A program made the position numbers and the translations under genes. Positions 35,264 to 46,241 of a DNA stretch of 64,000 nt are shown one piece after another (position 1 is the stretch's first letter; the number at the start of each line of letters is the position of its first letter). Source of the DNA: Gnetum montanum (taxonomy: Eukaryota; Streptophyta; Gnetopsida; Gnetales; Gnetaceae); the NCBI GenBank assembly GCA_015680685.1, contig MNCI01009417.1, forward strand, positions 69,356 to 133,355. The letters run 5' to 3'. The notes beneath the pieces were generated by a model. The model was given only the letters and a program-made list of their open reading frames with translations. It did not search any database and was not told the DNA's origin.

Positions 35264-38200
35264 GAGGTTCATGTTAGATGAGCTCACAACTAGTGATGAA
35301 CAAGTAGGTGGTTCAAGGCGAGGCCACAAGGGCACTTGTCCCCTAGCTAGGATCTAGAAAATGCCAAAGTTCTCCTATTACAATAAGGGCCATATCCTCT
35401 TTGTGGATATGCACGTGCATACCATGTTCTAGAGCCTACCTAGAACTGTATAGTGCACTAAAGGGCAAATGTTCATGCTTTTGCATTATGCTCTATCACT
35501 GTTGGCATGCTAGATTTGCTAACTGCTAGTTGCTCATTTTTGATGTCAAGTTTAAAGTTGATGATGAGGGGCTCCATGATGAACTAGGGGCCCTTGCTTT
35601 GACTTGCACCACCCTAGAGGTGTTCTCGTCTAGTTTAAACCTTCAAGAGGTCATGGTTGAGTAAGTGGAAGAGGACTTAGAGAGCTATCCTATGAACTAC
35701 CTGGAGGCATTCAAGCAGTGCATGACCTATGGTTGGCTTGATGAGGGATGGGCTAGTGGCAAGCCTAACTTCAAGGAGCTAGTTGCACCACCACCTCCAT
35801 CGAGCACACTGTTTATTCCACGTAAGTGTTTGTTACTTCGATTAGCTTTTACTACTTGCTCATATGAACTCATTAATTCATCCTTGCATAACACTAACAT
35901 CATATTTGTCTATGTTATAGTTGTAGCTACTTTGGAAGAGATGATAGTCATCACCATAGGTTGCAGTGAGGCCACCCTCATAATGAAATATGGTGATGTG
36001 GAGGGGGCACAACATTGGTTGTGCCATAACACCTCAAATGTTTTCACTAGTCGATTGACACGTGTTGCATTGATGGACCTCTTCTTGGCCCTTAGCCCAA
36101 GCACTCTAGTGGCCAAGATGGTCACCCTTATTGACTCCTTCAACAATGATGCCTATTGCTTTGTCACCTATGTGCATAGAGTGAGGGTAATCTTAGACCT
36201 TAGCAATGCTTTCTTTACAAACTTCTTTCGCCTCCTCTCTGAAGGCCCATTACTCATTGATAAGGCTAGTACAGAGGTGAACCGCAAAGGAGAGATTAAG
36301 GAGTGGTTGGTAACCACTTGATCTTGTGAAGGCATTATGGTTGAAGACGTGTGTGCCTAAGGTCCAAGAGCTCTACCCTCTTTTTCATGCCTGTGCTTTT
36401 CTGATGCTACTCTCCTCAGGAAAAATACTTAGGGTAGAGCAAGTGCAAGTCATGAGAAAGGTTCTAGAGGAATGCACCAAATTTAACTAGGATTCCTTTA
36501 TCACTGCCAAACTACAAGAAGAGATCACTAAACTTTGCTACAACCTACAAGCGAGGTCTCACATTCACTTTGTGTTCTTTGTAGCATATCTACAAAGGTT
36601 TGTAGAGTTCCTAGTGATCTAGGATAATTAGCATTGGGTTTTGCAAGATTGTAGGAAATTATCCAAGCCTTAGGTTAAACACTTGTTCATGAATACTCAC
36701 ATGTAGGATCCCCTAGAGGGGATTGATGAGTCATACTTAGTTACAATGAAATCTCATCTGGGGAGGTCACAGTCATACTATTCTCATGATAGCATAGGCG
36801 AGTGCCCCCCTAATGGTCATTAGGGATGCAAGCAAGGCTAACTAGTATATCGCAGAGATGGTGGGGACTTCCAAGATGAAAATCAAGAGGCCATGCCCAA
36901 TAGAGGAGGTTGCTCCTATGGTCAGATAGGTGGGTGCCAAGAAGGTCTACCTCAAAATACACATCTTTTGTTCAGTGGTTGTAGGTTAGTGGGCATACCT
37001 CAGGTGCACTTGTGTGGTATTTTTTCATATTTATAGTAATTTTATATTTTCTTGTTATGTCATGCTACTACTATTATGTTATGTTCATGGGTTAGACAAA
37101 AGGGTTGCTAAAGAAGTAGCAGCAATGATGGCAGTGGAGATGGCTCATCCCCAAGTTGAAGAGGAGGAAGCGCATGGAGGGGTGCTACCAGAGGCCACAT
37201 GGACCTTCCACTAATTTGATGTAGATGAATGATTTTTTAAGCCTCTTCGATAACATGTAGCTAGGAGACCCTCCTACATTGACACCTAAGGGATTACTAG
37301 GTAAATGCTTTAAGTTGCCATCTACTTTCACCCTTTGCTCTTGCATCTTTGGCTATTTAGTTGTTAAGTGTTACGCTATGTTAGGTTATAGCCATAGATG
37401 TCCCTACTAATGATCCACTGCCAATGCCTACCCACCTTATGAAGCCATGGGTGGAGACCACAAGTAAATTTACCTTCATGAAAGGCATAGTTGAGGACAT
37501 GAAGGACCGCATATAGTAAGCGGATCCTAAGCTTGGTATGTATATTTTTTTGCTTGAATTTCTTTACTGATTTCATGCTTAGTCTATGGCTAATGCTAAT
37601 TTTCTTATTATATGCCAACAAGTTCTAAGCTCTGTTGGGATTTGAACCGAGTGGCCAAAGTGGATGTCATCCCCAAGTACCACCCCCCCCCCCCTTGCCA
37701 TCAAGGTGGAGTAGGTGCCTCACTATGTGTATGATGTAGTTAGCAAGTGTGTGCTTTCTAGTGCAAAAGCATTATGGACTTTTAGGCACTCAAATGAGCA
37801 CCTATGGAAATGAGTGCACGAGCTCGAGGAGACTATGGTGAGCCTGAGTGTAAAGAACGAGGACCTTTAGTGCTATCATGATTTCTTATCAGCTTGAGCA
37901 TAGGGGGATAGTACCTAATGGACTACAGAGATCAATTATGCCAACTACTAGTTGGTGATCTGGGACAAAAATGAGGCCACCTAGTAGATTATTGAGTAGA
38001 GGTTTCAGATGGATCTACTCGCCCAGAAAAGCCAAGAGTGGAAGAGCTTCAATGCTAAGGTGTGCAAGTGGGGGCACATGTAAAAAGACCACAAGCACCA
38101 CTACAAGCATGAGCAAGATGCATATCCATAGTAGCTCAAAGGAGAGTCCATCAAAGCTTGCTGCCTTAAGTTGTTTGTTGAGGTGATTGGCAAGAGCTAG

Positions 38201-38634
38201 GCCTTTGAGATGTTTGCTCAACACACAGTGATTAGTGGGTTCGTAAAGCTGGAGATTTCCATGCCCTTAGGGGAGATGTTTATCGCCACCATTTCGATGT
38301 AATCACTTGCATGGATCATCATGTACAAGGAAAAAACCCTTGTGGGTGTTGACTTTGGCCACAAGGATTGGGCGTGGCTATTAGAGGCTGAGATCCTCTA
38401 ACACTTAGAGGAGGGCCTTGATAGACTACCTCCAAACATGGTCGATGCAGGACCTTCTCAAGTTATTTTTTTGTTTAGTTTTCATGTAATTCTTTTTCTA
38501 TTAAGTTGTGTATTGTACATCAGTTTATATATTTTTGTCATTTTTATGATTGGTAGGCACTAGGTGATGCTATGGGCCCCAGCGGCGTGGCAGATGAAGA
38601 GGAGCCTCCACCACCACCTAGCGCCACTAGCTAA
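35259..38634 (+). pseudogene. Antisense gene of element B, rest of exon 2 to final exon
   Basis: Continues after element C. Exons by alignment to D: end of exon 2 to about 35452; about 35550-35821 (FKVDDEGLHDEL ... YGWLDEGWASGKPNF); 35921-36984 (MKYGDVEGAQHWL, LMDLFLALSPSTLVAKMVTL); about 37095-37301; 37385-37536 (KFTFMKGIVEDMKDRI); about 37622-38452 (MDLLAQKSQEW, KTLVGVDFGHKDWAWLLEAE); 38557-38634 (GDAMGPSGVADEEEPPPPPS, stop TAA). Frameshifts (for example after IKEWLVTT near 36321) and many TAG codons break it. Function unknown beyond the FCP1/NIF-like exon 2. The match to A and D at protein level and at exon borders shows it was once a real gene. Confidence 0.8.
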
Positions 38635-38814
38635 GTAGATCCTAATGTAGCCCTATCATTAGGAATTTTTGTATTTTTGTATATTTTTACATGATTTAGT
38701 ATAGATGATCATCTCATGTAACATCATTATTTTATGGAATATAGTAGATTTATTTCTATATGATGTGTATTACTATGTGTTAAGTGTTGATAGTGTGATG
38801 CATTGATGCAAAGT

Positions 38815-39085
38815 GATTACTAGTTTTAGGCCATTTTGGGCCACATATGTAGATAATGTTTTGATAGTTTTAGATCATTCTAGGCCCAACAATAGTTTAG
38901 GGCCATTTTGGGCCATGTATTAAAACAGAGAGTGTTGCCATTTTTGTGTCATGGCAGGCCACATTGGTAGTTTTAGACCATTCCTATCCATGTGATAGGA
39001 AGGGAAAAAGGCTACCAGTTTTAGACCATGGTGGGTTGTGTTGTAGTTTAAGGCCTTCTTGGGCCATGTGTGCCAGTTTTAGGCC
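38815..39085 (-). repeat. Boundary repeat block of B, protease side
   Basis: Five or six loose copies of AGTTTTAGGCCATTTTGGGCC on the plus strand, i.e. GGCC..AATGGCC.TAAAACT in element orientation, between the antisense gene and protease. More decayed than in C and D. Confidence 0.75.
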
Positions 39086-39331
39086 TTGGCAAGTCGTACT
39101 ATGTTTATGTAAGTTTTTGAATCTTACGATTTTTTATATGTGTTTTTTCTTTTTTTAATGTGTAAATTGATGGCTAAAAAAATGAAAGTGTAAACATAAC
39201 AACAAAAGAAAAAGTGAGTAAGCATAGAAAAATAAACAATGAAAAATTGTGAACCAAGCAAAAAATGTAAAACATGAACAACATGCAAACAAGTCAAGTG
39301 GGCAGAAGTGGGACAGGCAGGGACCCAATAC

Positions 39332-42300
39332 CTATTGGACTAAGGACATACCGTAGCCATGTAGTTTTTTTCTAACCTGGTGTGGGTTAGGTGGCACATA
39401 GGACTTGGAGGGTATGATATGAGAATCACTCTGACCTTCATCAGCTATATCAAAGGGTAGTTTTGCCCATAAAGCATCTTTTGAATGATTACGGGTTTCT
39501 GTTGGCTCTTTGAGTTGGTTTGCTTCACACCTTTCACCTTCATCCTCTGTGGGAGGCATGTCATTAGGGAACTCTATCCCTGATCCTTGTTCAACATTGA
39601 TGTTGCTGATGATAAGAGGAGTTTCATTGTCACCATGTATGATAATCTTGCCACCTTCAAATGGAAGGTGGATTTCTTGATGGATTGGGGAAGAGAAGGC
39701 CCACAGCTGGGCTTACTAGGGCCTACCCAAGATTAGGTTAAAACCTAGCATCTCCTCAACAACTATGAAATTAGCTATGGTGGGGAATTTCTCCCCCACC
39801 ACAAAGGCTATTATGACAATTTCCCTTATGAAAACACATGACCCATTGAAAGACTTCAAGCATGTCATCTTAGTTGGTTGAATTTGGTCAACAAGACCAA
39901 GTTTTTCAACAACTATGTATGGGATGAAGTTGATTGTCACCCCATTGTCAACATGCACCCTGTGAATCCTACATTCTCCCATGAAAATAGTTATGAACAT
40001 CAGTGCAGTGATGACTTGACCCTTCTCAAGGTCTACCTTAATTGCCTCATCCCAAAATTCTAGGGGCATTGAACTCGATTCCTAAAGGGGAGGAGGCAAC
40101 ATCATAGCATGAATGGACCATTTGTACATTGGGATGTCCTCTGTGATAGGAATGAAGGTCAACATGTGCACCAATGCTTCATGATGGGTAGAGGTAGGCA
40201 TCATGAGGTCATACGGGCTTAGAGTTGTATTTTTCTATTTTAAAGCCTACTTTATGCCAATGTGTTAAGGAAGTCCTTTCCACTATCTACTACTTTGTTA
40301 TTGCTAGCCTTCACCTCCTTCATGCAATGCAAGAGATAGATCTCTCATGGAGGGGATTTAGGCTTGGTTTGCTTGGTTTGCTTTGGAGCCTCAATGCTTC
40401 GTTGTTGATCACTTTACTTTAGAGCCTTGGTGCTCCATGGTTGATTGCTCATTGTGGTGGCCTCTTTAGTTGGTTGGGCCATTGGTATGGAAGACAAGGG
40501 GATAGGCCTAGGTGGACTTAGTGCCCTTTGCTCCTAGTATTGCCTAAGCATCCAATCGATGAGGTGCTCATTAGGCCTTCCAGTTTGCCATCTTCTTTGT
40601 CAATTGGTGTTGTTTGTAGGACGAGGTCTTGGATGAGTAGGAGCTAATGCATTACCTACCACTGAACTCCCAATAGGTAGGGAATTTTCACTTTGCAATG
40701 CCCTTATGACAAAGGGTGTTTGGGCTATTGCAACTACAATGTGCTACAAGCCCCTGACCATAAAGGGTGTTATGGGCACCCGAGGTGGTGCTCTAATGAC
40801 AAAAGGGACCCTCAAACTATTTTATGCCAAGGAGGCCCCAATGTTGCCAGAGGACACACAATCCACGAATGGCTCCCGTGTCGATTCTGCATTGTCATCA
40901 ATGCTGATGGCATTAATGACATACCCTACACCACTTGTGTTTAGAGCATCCTTGTAAACCTCCATTGACTAGTTCTGGGGGTGCATTGGGTTGGTAGCGT
41001 CAAGGACCAATTCATCTTTGTTAATCATACATTGGATGTCATTTTGCAAAACCATGGAAAATTTTATATCATAACCTTGCAATTGGTGATACTAGCAAAA
41101 TCGGTCCAATTGGAAGTGCTTACGAATTAAAGGCTTATTAGGAAATGCAAGTAAAGGATTTTTGACAAGCTCGCAATATCGATCATACTGCCTACGAGCA
41201 TCCTTAGAAATCTACTTATACTAGATGGATCTAGCATTAAGTAGTTGGTCCAAGAGCTTCGACCGCTTAATAACCAACGGTGTATACTTCGAACAATCCT
41301 TGCACTCAAAGTTAGGCCTTGTGGTAGTTGGTGCCATGGTTATCGATGATGTAAGCTAGTTAGTCATCACAATGCTAGTTGGCTACATTAGATGGCTTGG
41401 CTATTGGTTTGGCGTTGGCTAGCTTAGCCTTGTTGGCCACCAATGTGATGGTTGTGGCTACTTGTTTGCCTTTGTCCTTGTATTTCTCTTTCTTTTCATG
41501 TAAATTCTTGTAGGGCACATAGGCTGGATCCTTGCTGGCCTCTACCACAACTTGAATACTCTTAGTTTGAGCAAATGCTTGGCTTAAGGACTATGGGCCA
41601 GGTAATACAATTTTGACTTGATAAAGTCATTCACTGTGCCTTTGAAAATGGCTAGTAAGTGGATCTCCACAATAGGCTTGCAGATCTCGTTAAGGAAAGT
41701 GCTCCACTACTGAATGAATCTCTACATGGGCTCTAGATGGCCTTGCTTCACTTGCATCAATTAGTCCAAGGTCACTTCAAGCTTCAAGTTATACTTGAAG
41801 CATGTAATGAATTTAGTGAGCAATTCCTCCAATGAAGTGATGGAGGCCCTAACAGTACTAGTCTAGTGCTTTGCTAGTTAGGGACATGGCAAAGATGTGG
41901 ATGATGGCATTTGGCTAGGCCTACAACAAGAGGTACTCTAACTAGAAAGTGACCAAATGGGCATTGGGGTCTCCTTCACTATTGTATTTGGTGAACTATG
42001 GAAGTGGTACTCTTGTAGGTAGTGCCAGTGGTGGGATTGTAGGACTAGTTGGATCATCCTAATAGAAGTACATAACCTATACCATTTTAGAGGAGGTGGC
42101 CTTGAGCTACTTTATCTCTTCAGTGAGGCTTTGGATTAGCTAGAATGCTTGATCCAAGTTGGGTGTGGTGGTAGCAGGCTGTGTAGGTTGCATTGCCCAC
42201 TAGAGTTGCTGGGTGGTCCATGACCTACCTCCAAGATGTGTGACCACATGCGATTCCTATTGTGTGAGCTATGCAATGGACATAGTGCCTAGACCCCACC

Positions 42301-43093
42301 TCTAGTTAGTAATTTGGGTTGTCAAAAAAGGTGTCAACATGAAAAGTGGAACAAATGATGCCAAAGTCATGTATGATGGGGATAGAACATGCATAGTGTG
42401 CACATAAGGTTGCGTAGGTGCAATGGTTGCTATTGCAGAAGGCTAGGTGACTTAAACAATCTAAATGACCTAAATGGACTAAACAAGTTGGGAAGAGATG
42501 ATGAAAGCCATGCTAAAGGAAAGGCTAAAGGGTAGGGTAACATCCTAATGCACTTGCTATGTCTGGCTAGTTTCCATCATAGATGTTGGCCTAGGCAACA
42601 ACATGAGACTGCAGGATGATGGAGGACGAGTAGTAGAGGCCACCTAATAAAATGAAGCATGGAATGGGTTATCATGCTTAGACTAAGCCTCAAATTATTT
42701 TAGCTCCTCATGGAGTGGCTACTCGTAGTCCATCTCTGCCTCATTGTCCATGTTGTGTATGAGGTCCTCCAACATCCATTGGTAGTCTTCCTTGAGCAAT
42801 ATAAAGTCAAAGTCATAAGGAAACCATTCCCTCCCATTATGATGCATGTGCTCATAACTACATCTGGCTTCTATTTCTTGGTGGTCTAAAGGTAAACCTG
42901 CCTAGAACTTTGCATAAACAAAGTTATATTGGTCATCTTTGAGCACCATGACCTTAGGAGGTAGGTTATATAGCTCAAGAGACTATCTCTGTGCTAGGAA
43001 AAGACCCCCAAGAACATCAACTAGGAACTCCTATTGTATAGTCGAGAACATAATTGTGCCTGAAGTAGAGATTGAGGGTTGCTTGGGGTTCAT
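39332..43093 (-). pseudogene. gag-PR: Degenerate gag-protease of element B
   Basis: Reads leftwards from an ATG at 43093 (MNPKQPS). Gag blocks recognisable in broken frames: DDPTSPTIPPLALP near 42065-42025, an FTKYNSEGDPNAHLVTF segment near 41990, and a capsid-like region to about 41600. Protease: RVHVDNGVTINFIPY near 39965, GFNLILGRP near 39745 and C-terminal LWAKLPFDIADEG near 39460. The protease triad is Asp-Asn-Gly. Dozens of TAG codons interrupt the frame. The most diverged of the four gag-protease copies. Confidence 0.8.
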
Positions 43094-43124
43094 GATATGA
43101 AGAAAGATGAAAAATGTTGCTTAT

Positions 43125-43129
43125 GTAGA
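43125..43129. other. Target-site duplication, left (GTAGA)
   Basis: GTAGA directly left of the D element, repeated at 61752-61756. Confidence 0.95.
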
Positions 43130-44677
43130 TGTACTGTCCGAAATCGTCAGTCTCCGGCTGGAATGAAACAGAGACCAGGAGATCCCCGGACAAGCACAGA
43201 AGACCCTACCTTTGCTTGAGGGCAAGCTAGAATTAACGAAGGCAAAGTACCTTGAGTGGTCAGCACGTAGATCAAACAAGGATTTCCCCGAGCATATACC
43301 AATATATTGTACATTGGGTTATATGTAAACAACGTAACTAATGTAAAACTGAGCATAAACATACAAGAATGTAAACGATGAGCATACAAGAATGAACGAT
43401 AAAACTGTAACAAATCTTAGCAAAAATGTGGCAATGTCATTGCATAATGGAAGTTACAATGCAACGGTCTTAACATAGTTGTGGATCTGACACAAGGCGG
43501 ACGAAGAGCCCCAGTGAATGCAAGGGTGTGACAGCGTGCTGGTTCATATTGCAAGCACAACGTAGAGACTATATGTTCAGTGTGCAGGGTTGAAGTCCAA
43601 CATATAGGATGTAGGGTTCTCAATTTTCTCAATGTGGGTTGCCCCAATTTTTGTCAAGATGCTTCCAGTTTTTCGAACCTCTATCTGGTCAAAAAATTAG
43701 GGTTTTTATACAGGTTTAGGTGTTAGGCTCGGATCTGAGAGGGTATGATTGGTTGCAGAGTGCTAGACTCTCAGGTCGGGTGACATGTGACGTGTTAACT
43801 AAGTGTGAAAGAATGAAATTTTACAAGTGTACAGCGTACTGTATACTAGCGTATACTACTGTACACTAGCGTACAGTGCTATACGTCGGTGTATATACGC
43901 TAGGCATGTGAACTTGGCGTACAGACTTGACTGAAACAAAAGAAGTCATTCAGCCCTCAAATTTGCATTCGGATGTCATGAGAATGTTGCCTGTGGATGT
44001 TCAGCTCGGATGGCTTTGATTTGACATAGTTCTGGAGAGCTTTAATTGGTATACTAGGTGTACACATTGTCCACGTCGGGCATATACGTTGGGCATATAT
44101 GCTGAATGCCTATGTTGGGCGTATACGCTGAGCGTCTACGCTGGGCATGCAGGATGCGCATGCTGGGCGTATATGCTGGGCGTATATGTTGAGCATCTAC
44201 GCTGAGCGTGCAAGATGCTCATGCTTAGTGTATGAACTCCAAAGTATATGATGTCAAGACTAAAATTCGTCCTTCTAGAGCCCATGATGTCACCTGCTTA
44301 TTGCTCTGTTCCTATGAGTTGATGCCTTGTACCAAGTCTTACTCTGGAGTGTCGTTTCCATGCCATATTTGGAATCTAATGCTAGGCGTACATGTCAATG
44401 CTGGGCATACATGTGAGGCGTATACGCTGGGCATATACGCTAGGTGTGTACGTTGCATACTTAGTGAAAACCAAGCATCTTGAGCTCCGAATTTGCCATG
44501 TTTGGTGCCAGACATCGATGTGGTCATTTGCGAGTCCCAAGGAACTATTCCTTGTTGAGTTCGACTCTGTTTGAAGCTACCTGTGGGGCCCTCAAGTTTC
44601 GGTCATGCTAGGGAGCATCATGACTTAGCTCGATTCTTGTTGGAGAAGTGCTAAGCTCAGAATTTTATGGTGTTTCA
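43130..44677 (-). repeat. 3' LTR of element D
   Basis: In element orientation TGAAACACC...GACAGTACA, 1548 bp. U3 (about 44480-43850) is rich in GCGTATACGC-type palindromes and AGCGTA/TACGCT words. TATAAAAACC is near 43710. The conserved U5 block (CTTGCCCTCAAGCAAAGG) is near 43225. Confidence 0.95.
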
Positions 44678-44732
44678 TTTGCCCCTCTTTGTTGACGCTT
44701 AGAGGAATCGACCCGAGAAGCGTCAACAAAGA
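44678..44732 (-). other. Polypurine tract and adjoining hairpin of D
   Basis: In element orientation the sequence CTTTGTTGACGCTT, a 17-base loop, then AAGCGTCAACAAAG forms perfect 14-bp arms (44687-44700 and 44719-44732). AGGGGCAAA and the LTR follow. The arms overlap the start of the AAAGAGGGG polypurine tract. Confidence 0.75.
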
Positions 44733-44739
44733 AGTACAA

Positions 44740-45655
44740 AACACCATAAGCAACTTGGTAGAAACAATGTCCTTTGGCACCTGGCCAGACATCGTCGTAC
44801 CATGTTCAATAGTACATAGGATTGGGGAAATGAAGTTTGTAGCTGGATAGGGAAATGGAAATTGTGGGGATTGGGAACTGATCAAGGGATTGTGCATGGT
44901 AGAGGGGATGTTCTGGTATGTATACGAGTCATGCTGATCCTTGTTAATAGCCATTGTTTAGTAGACTCGAAATCAAGACATGAGATGTGCATCCTTTGGT
45001 AGAACAAAACTCTTGTTTGGTGTTTTAAGAGGACTTGTCGACACAACCAAAGCCATGTGGTGATGTGTTGTGTTCTTTGGAGGAACAGGGCCTTTGTTTA
45101 GTGTTTCGAGGGAGCCTGTTGGTGGAGAGCCAAAGCCATGCAACAAGGTGTTACTTGATCATTTTGAGACATGAGCGCTTGCTTTCAGGACAACTGCCTT
45201 CCTGCCAAGGACATGATCGTTTTTTGTTTTTTTTTTGGGTTTTATGCGCGTGCTCAAATGCCAGGTTATGAGTTGCAACTTCTTAAGAGTGATGTAATGT
45301 ACAATAGTGTGTTCACTAGTTCAGGCTGTACTGGGTGTGTTCGGGATGTAACTAAGTAGAAGATATTGAGGGATAGGTGGGATATGTAATGGGAAATGTA
45401 CTAGTGAATGGTTTGATTAGTCCTATCACGTGTGCCATGAACAATGTTTCACCTTGTTGCTGTGACGAAGTGCATTCTTGTACGAACACCTCCGAGTGTC
45501 ATCCTGCAAGCACAACTTCGAAAAGGCAAGAAAACCATGAGTGAGTAGGCAAACTTAGACTTGAATAGCAATTGATGAAATTTAGGCAACAAATGAAATT
45601 TCAGGCACTGTATAAGAATAGCAGCAATGTTGTCAAGATCAGCTGATGGTAAGTG
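44740..45655 (-). other. 3' UTR of element D
   Basis: Non-coding, conserved with the 3' UTRs of A and C (e.g. GTTTAGTAGACTCGAAATCA near 44953 on the plus strand, the reverse of the AGTCTGCTAAAC block). I see no supported open frame. Confidence 0.65.
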
Positions 45656-45659
45656 AGGC

Positions 45660-46215
45660 AGCGGCTCTGATGAAGTTCAAATGTAGCCACAGATTGGGAT
45701 ACTAGAGATGAAATTGCCAGTTTATAGTCGTAGCAAACTATCGTGGGTTAGTTTTACGTCATGACCCATTGGACATTGCCAGTTTATCTTCGTAGTGGAT
45801 GGTGCAATGCTAGTTTATAGTCGTGGTGGACTATGAAGAGGCAAACCATTTTATAGTCTTAGCAGACTCTGGCGAATGAGATTGTGGTAGTTTAATGTCG
45901 TACCGGACAGGTTCTAGTTTGTTGTCATTGCAGACATTCTGTGGTATTAGTTTACCATCATGATGCCAAGACGAGCTGTGGTATCAGTTTACCGTCATGA
46001 TGCCAGGNNNNNNNNNNNNNNNNNNNNNNNNNNNNNNNNNNNNNNNNNNNNNNNNNNNNNNNNNNNNNNNNNNNNNNNNNNNNNNNNNNNNNNNNNNNNN
46101 NNNNNNNNNNNNNNNNNNNNNNNNNNNNNNNNNNNNNNNNNNNNNNNNNNNNNNNNNNNNNNNNNNNNNNNNNNNNNNNNNNGAGCTGTGGTATCAGTTT
46201 ACCATCATGATGCCA
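45660..46215 (-). repeat. 3' UTR repeat block of D (contains gap)
   Basis: Copies of GTGGTATCAGTTTACC(G/A)TCATGATGCC on the plus strand, with looser GTTTATAGTCGT copies to the left. This is the reverse of the A3 and C units. The gap probably reflects collapse of this tandem array. Confidence 0.9.
46008..46182. other. Assembly gap (N)
   Basis: 175 Ns inside the tandem array; apparent open frames over it are artefacts. Confidence 1.
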
Positions 46216-46241
46216 GGACGAGCACGTACCTGAATCCATGC

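Noticed and set aside
35665-36321. An apparently single-exon plant gene of 218 codons
   Set aside because: It reads through an intron (about 35822-35920) of the antisense gene of B; the middle part is not matched in A or D.
24484-38634. Helitron-type capture as the source of the antisense gene
   Set aside because: I saw no convincing TC...CTRR ends with hairpin around the gene in any copy. Origin by capture remains possible, but this mechanism is unsupported here.
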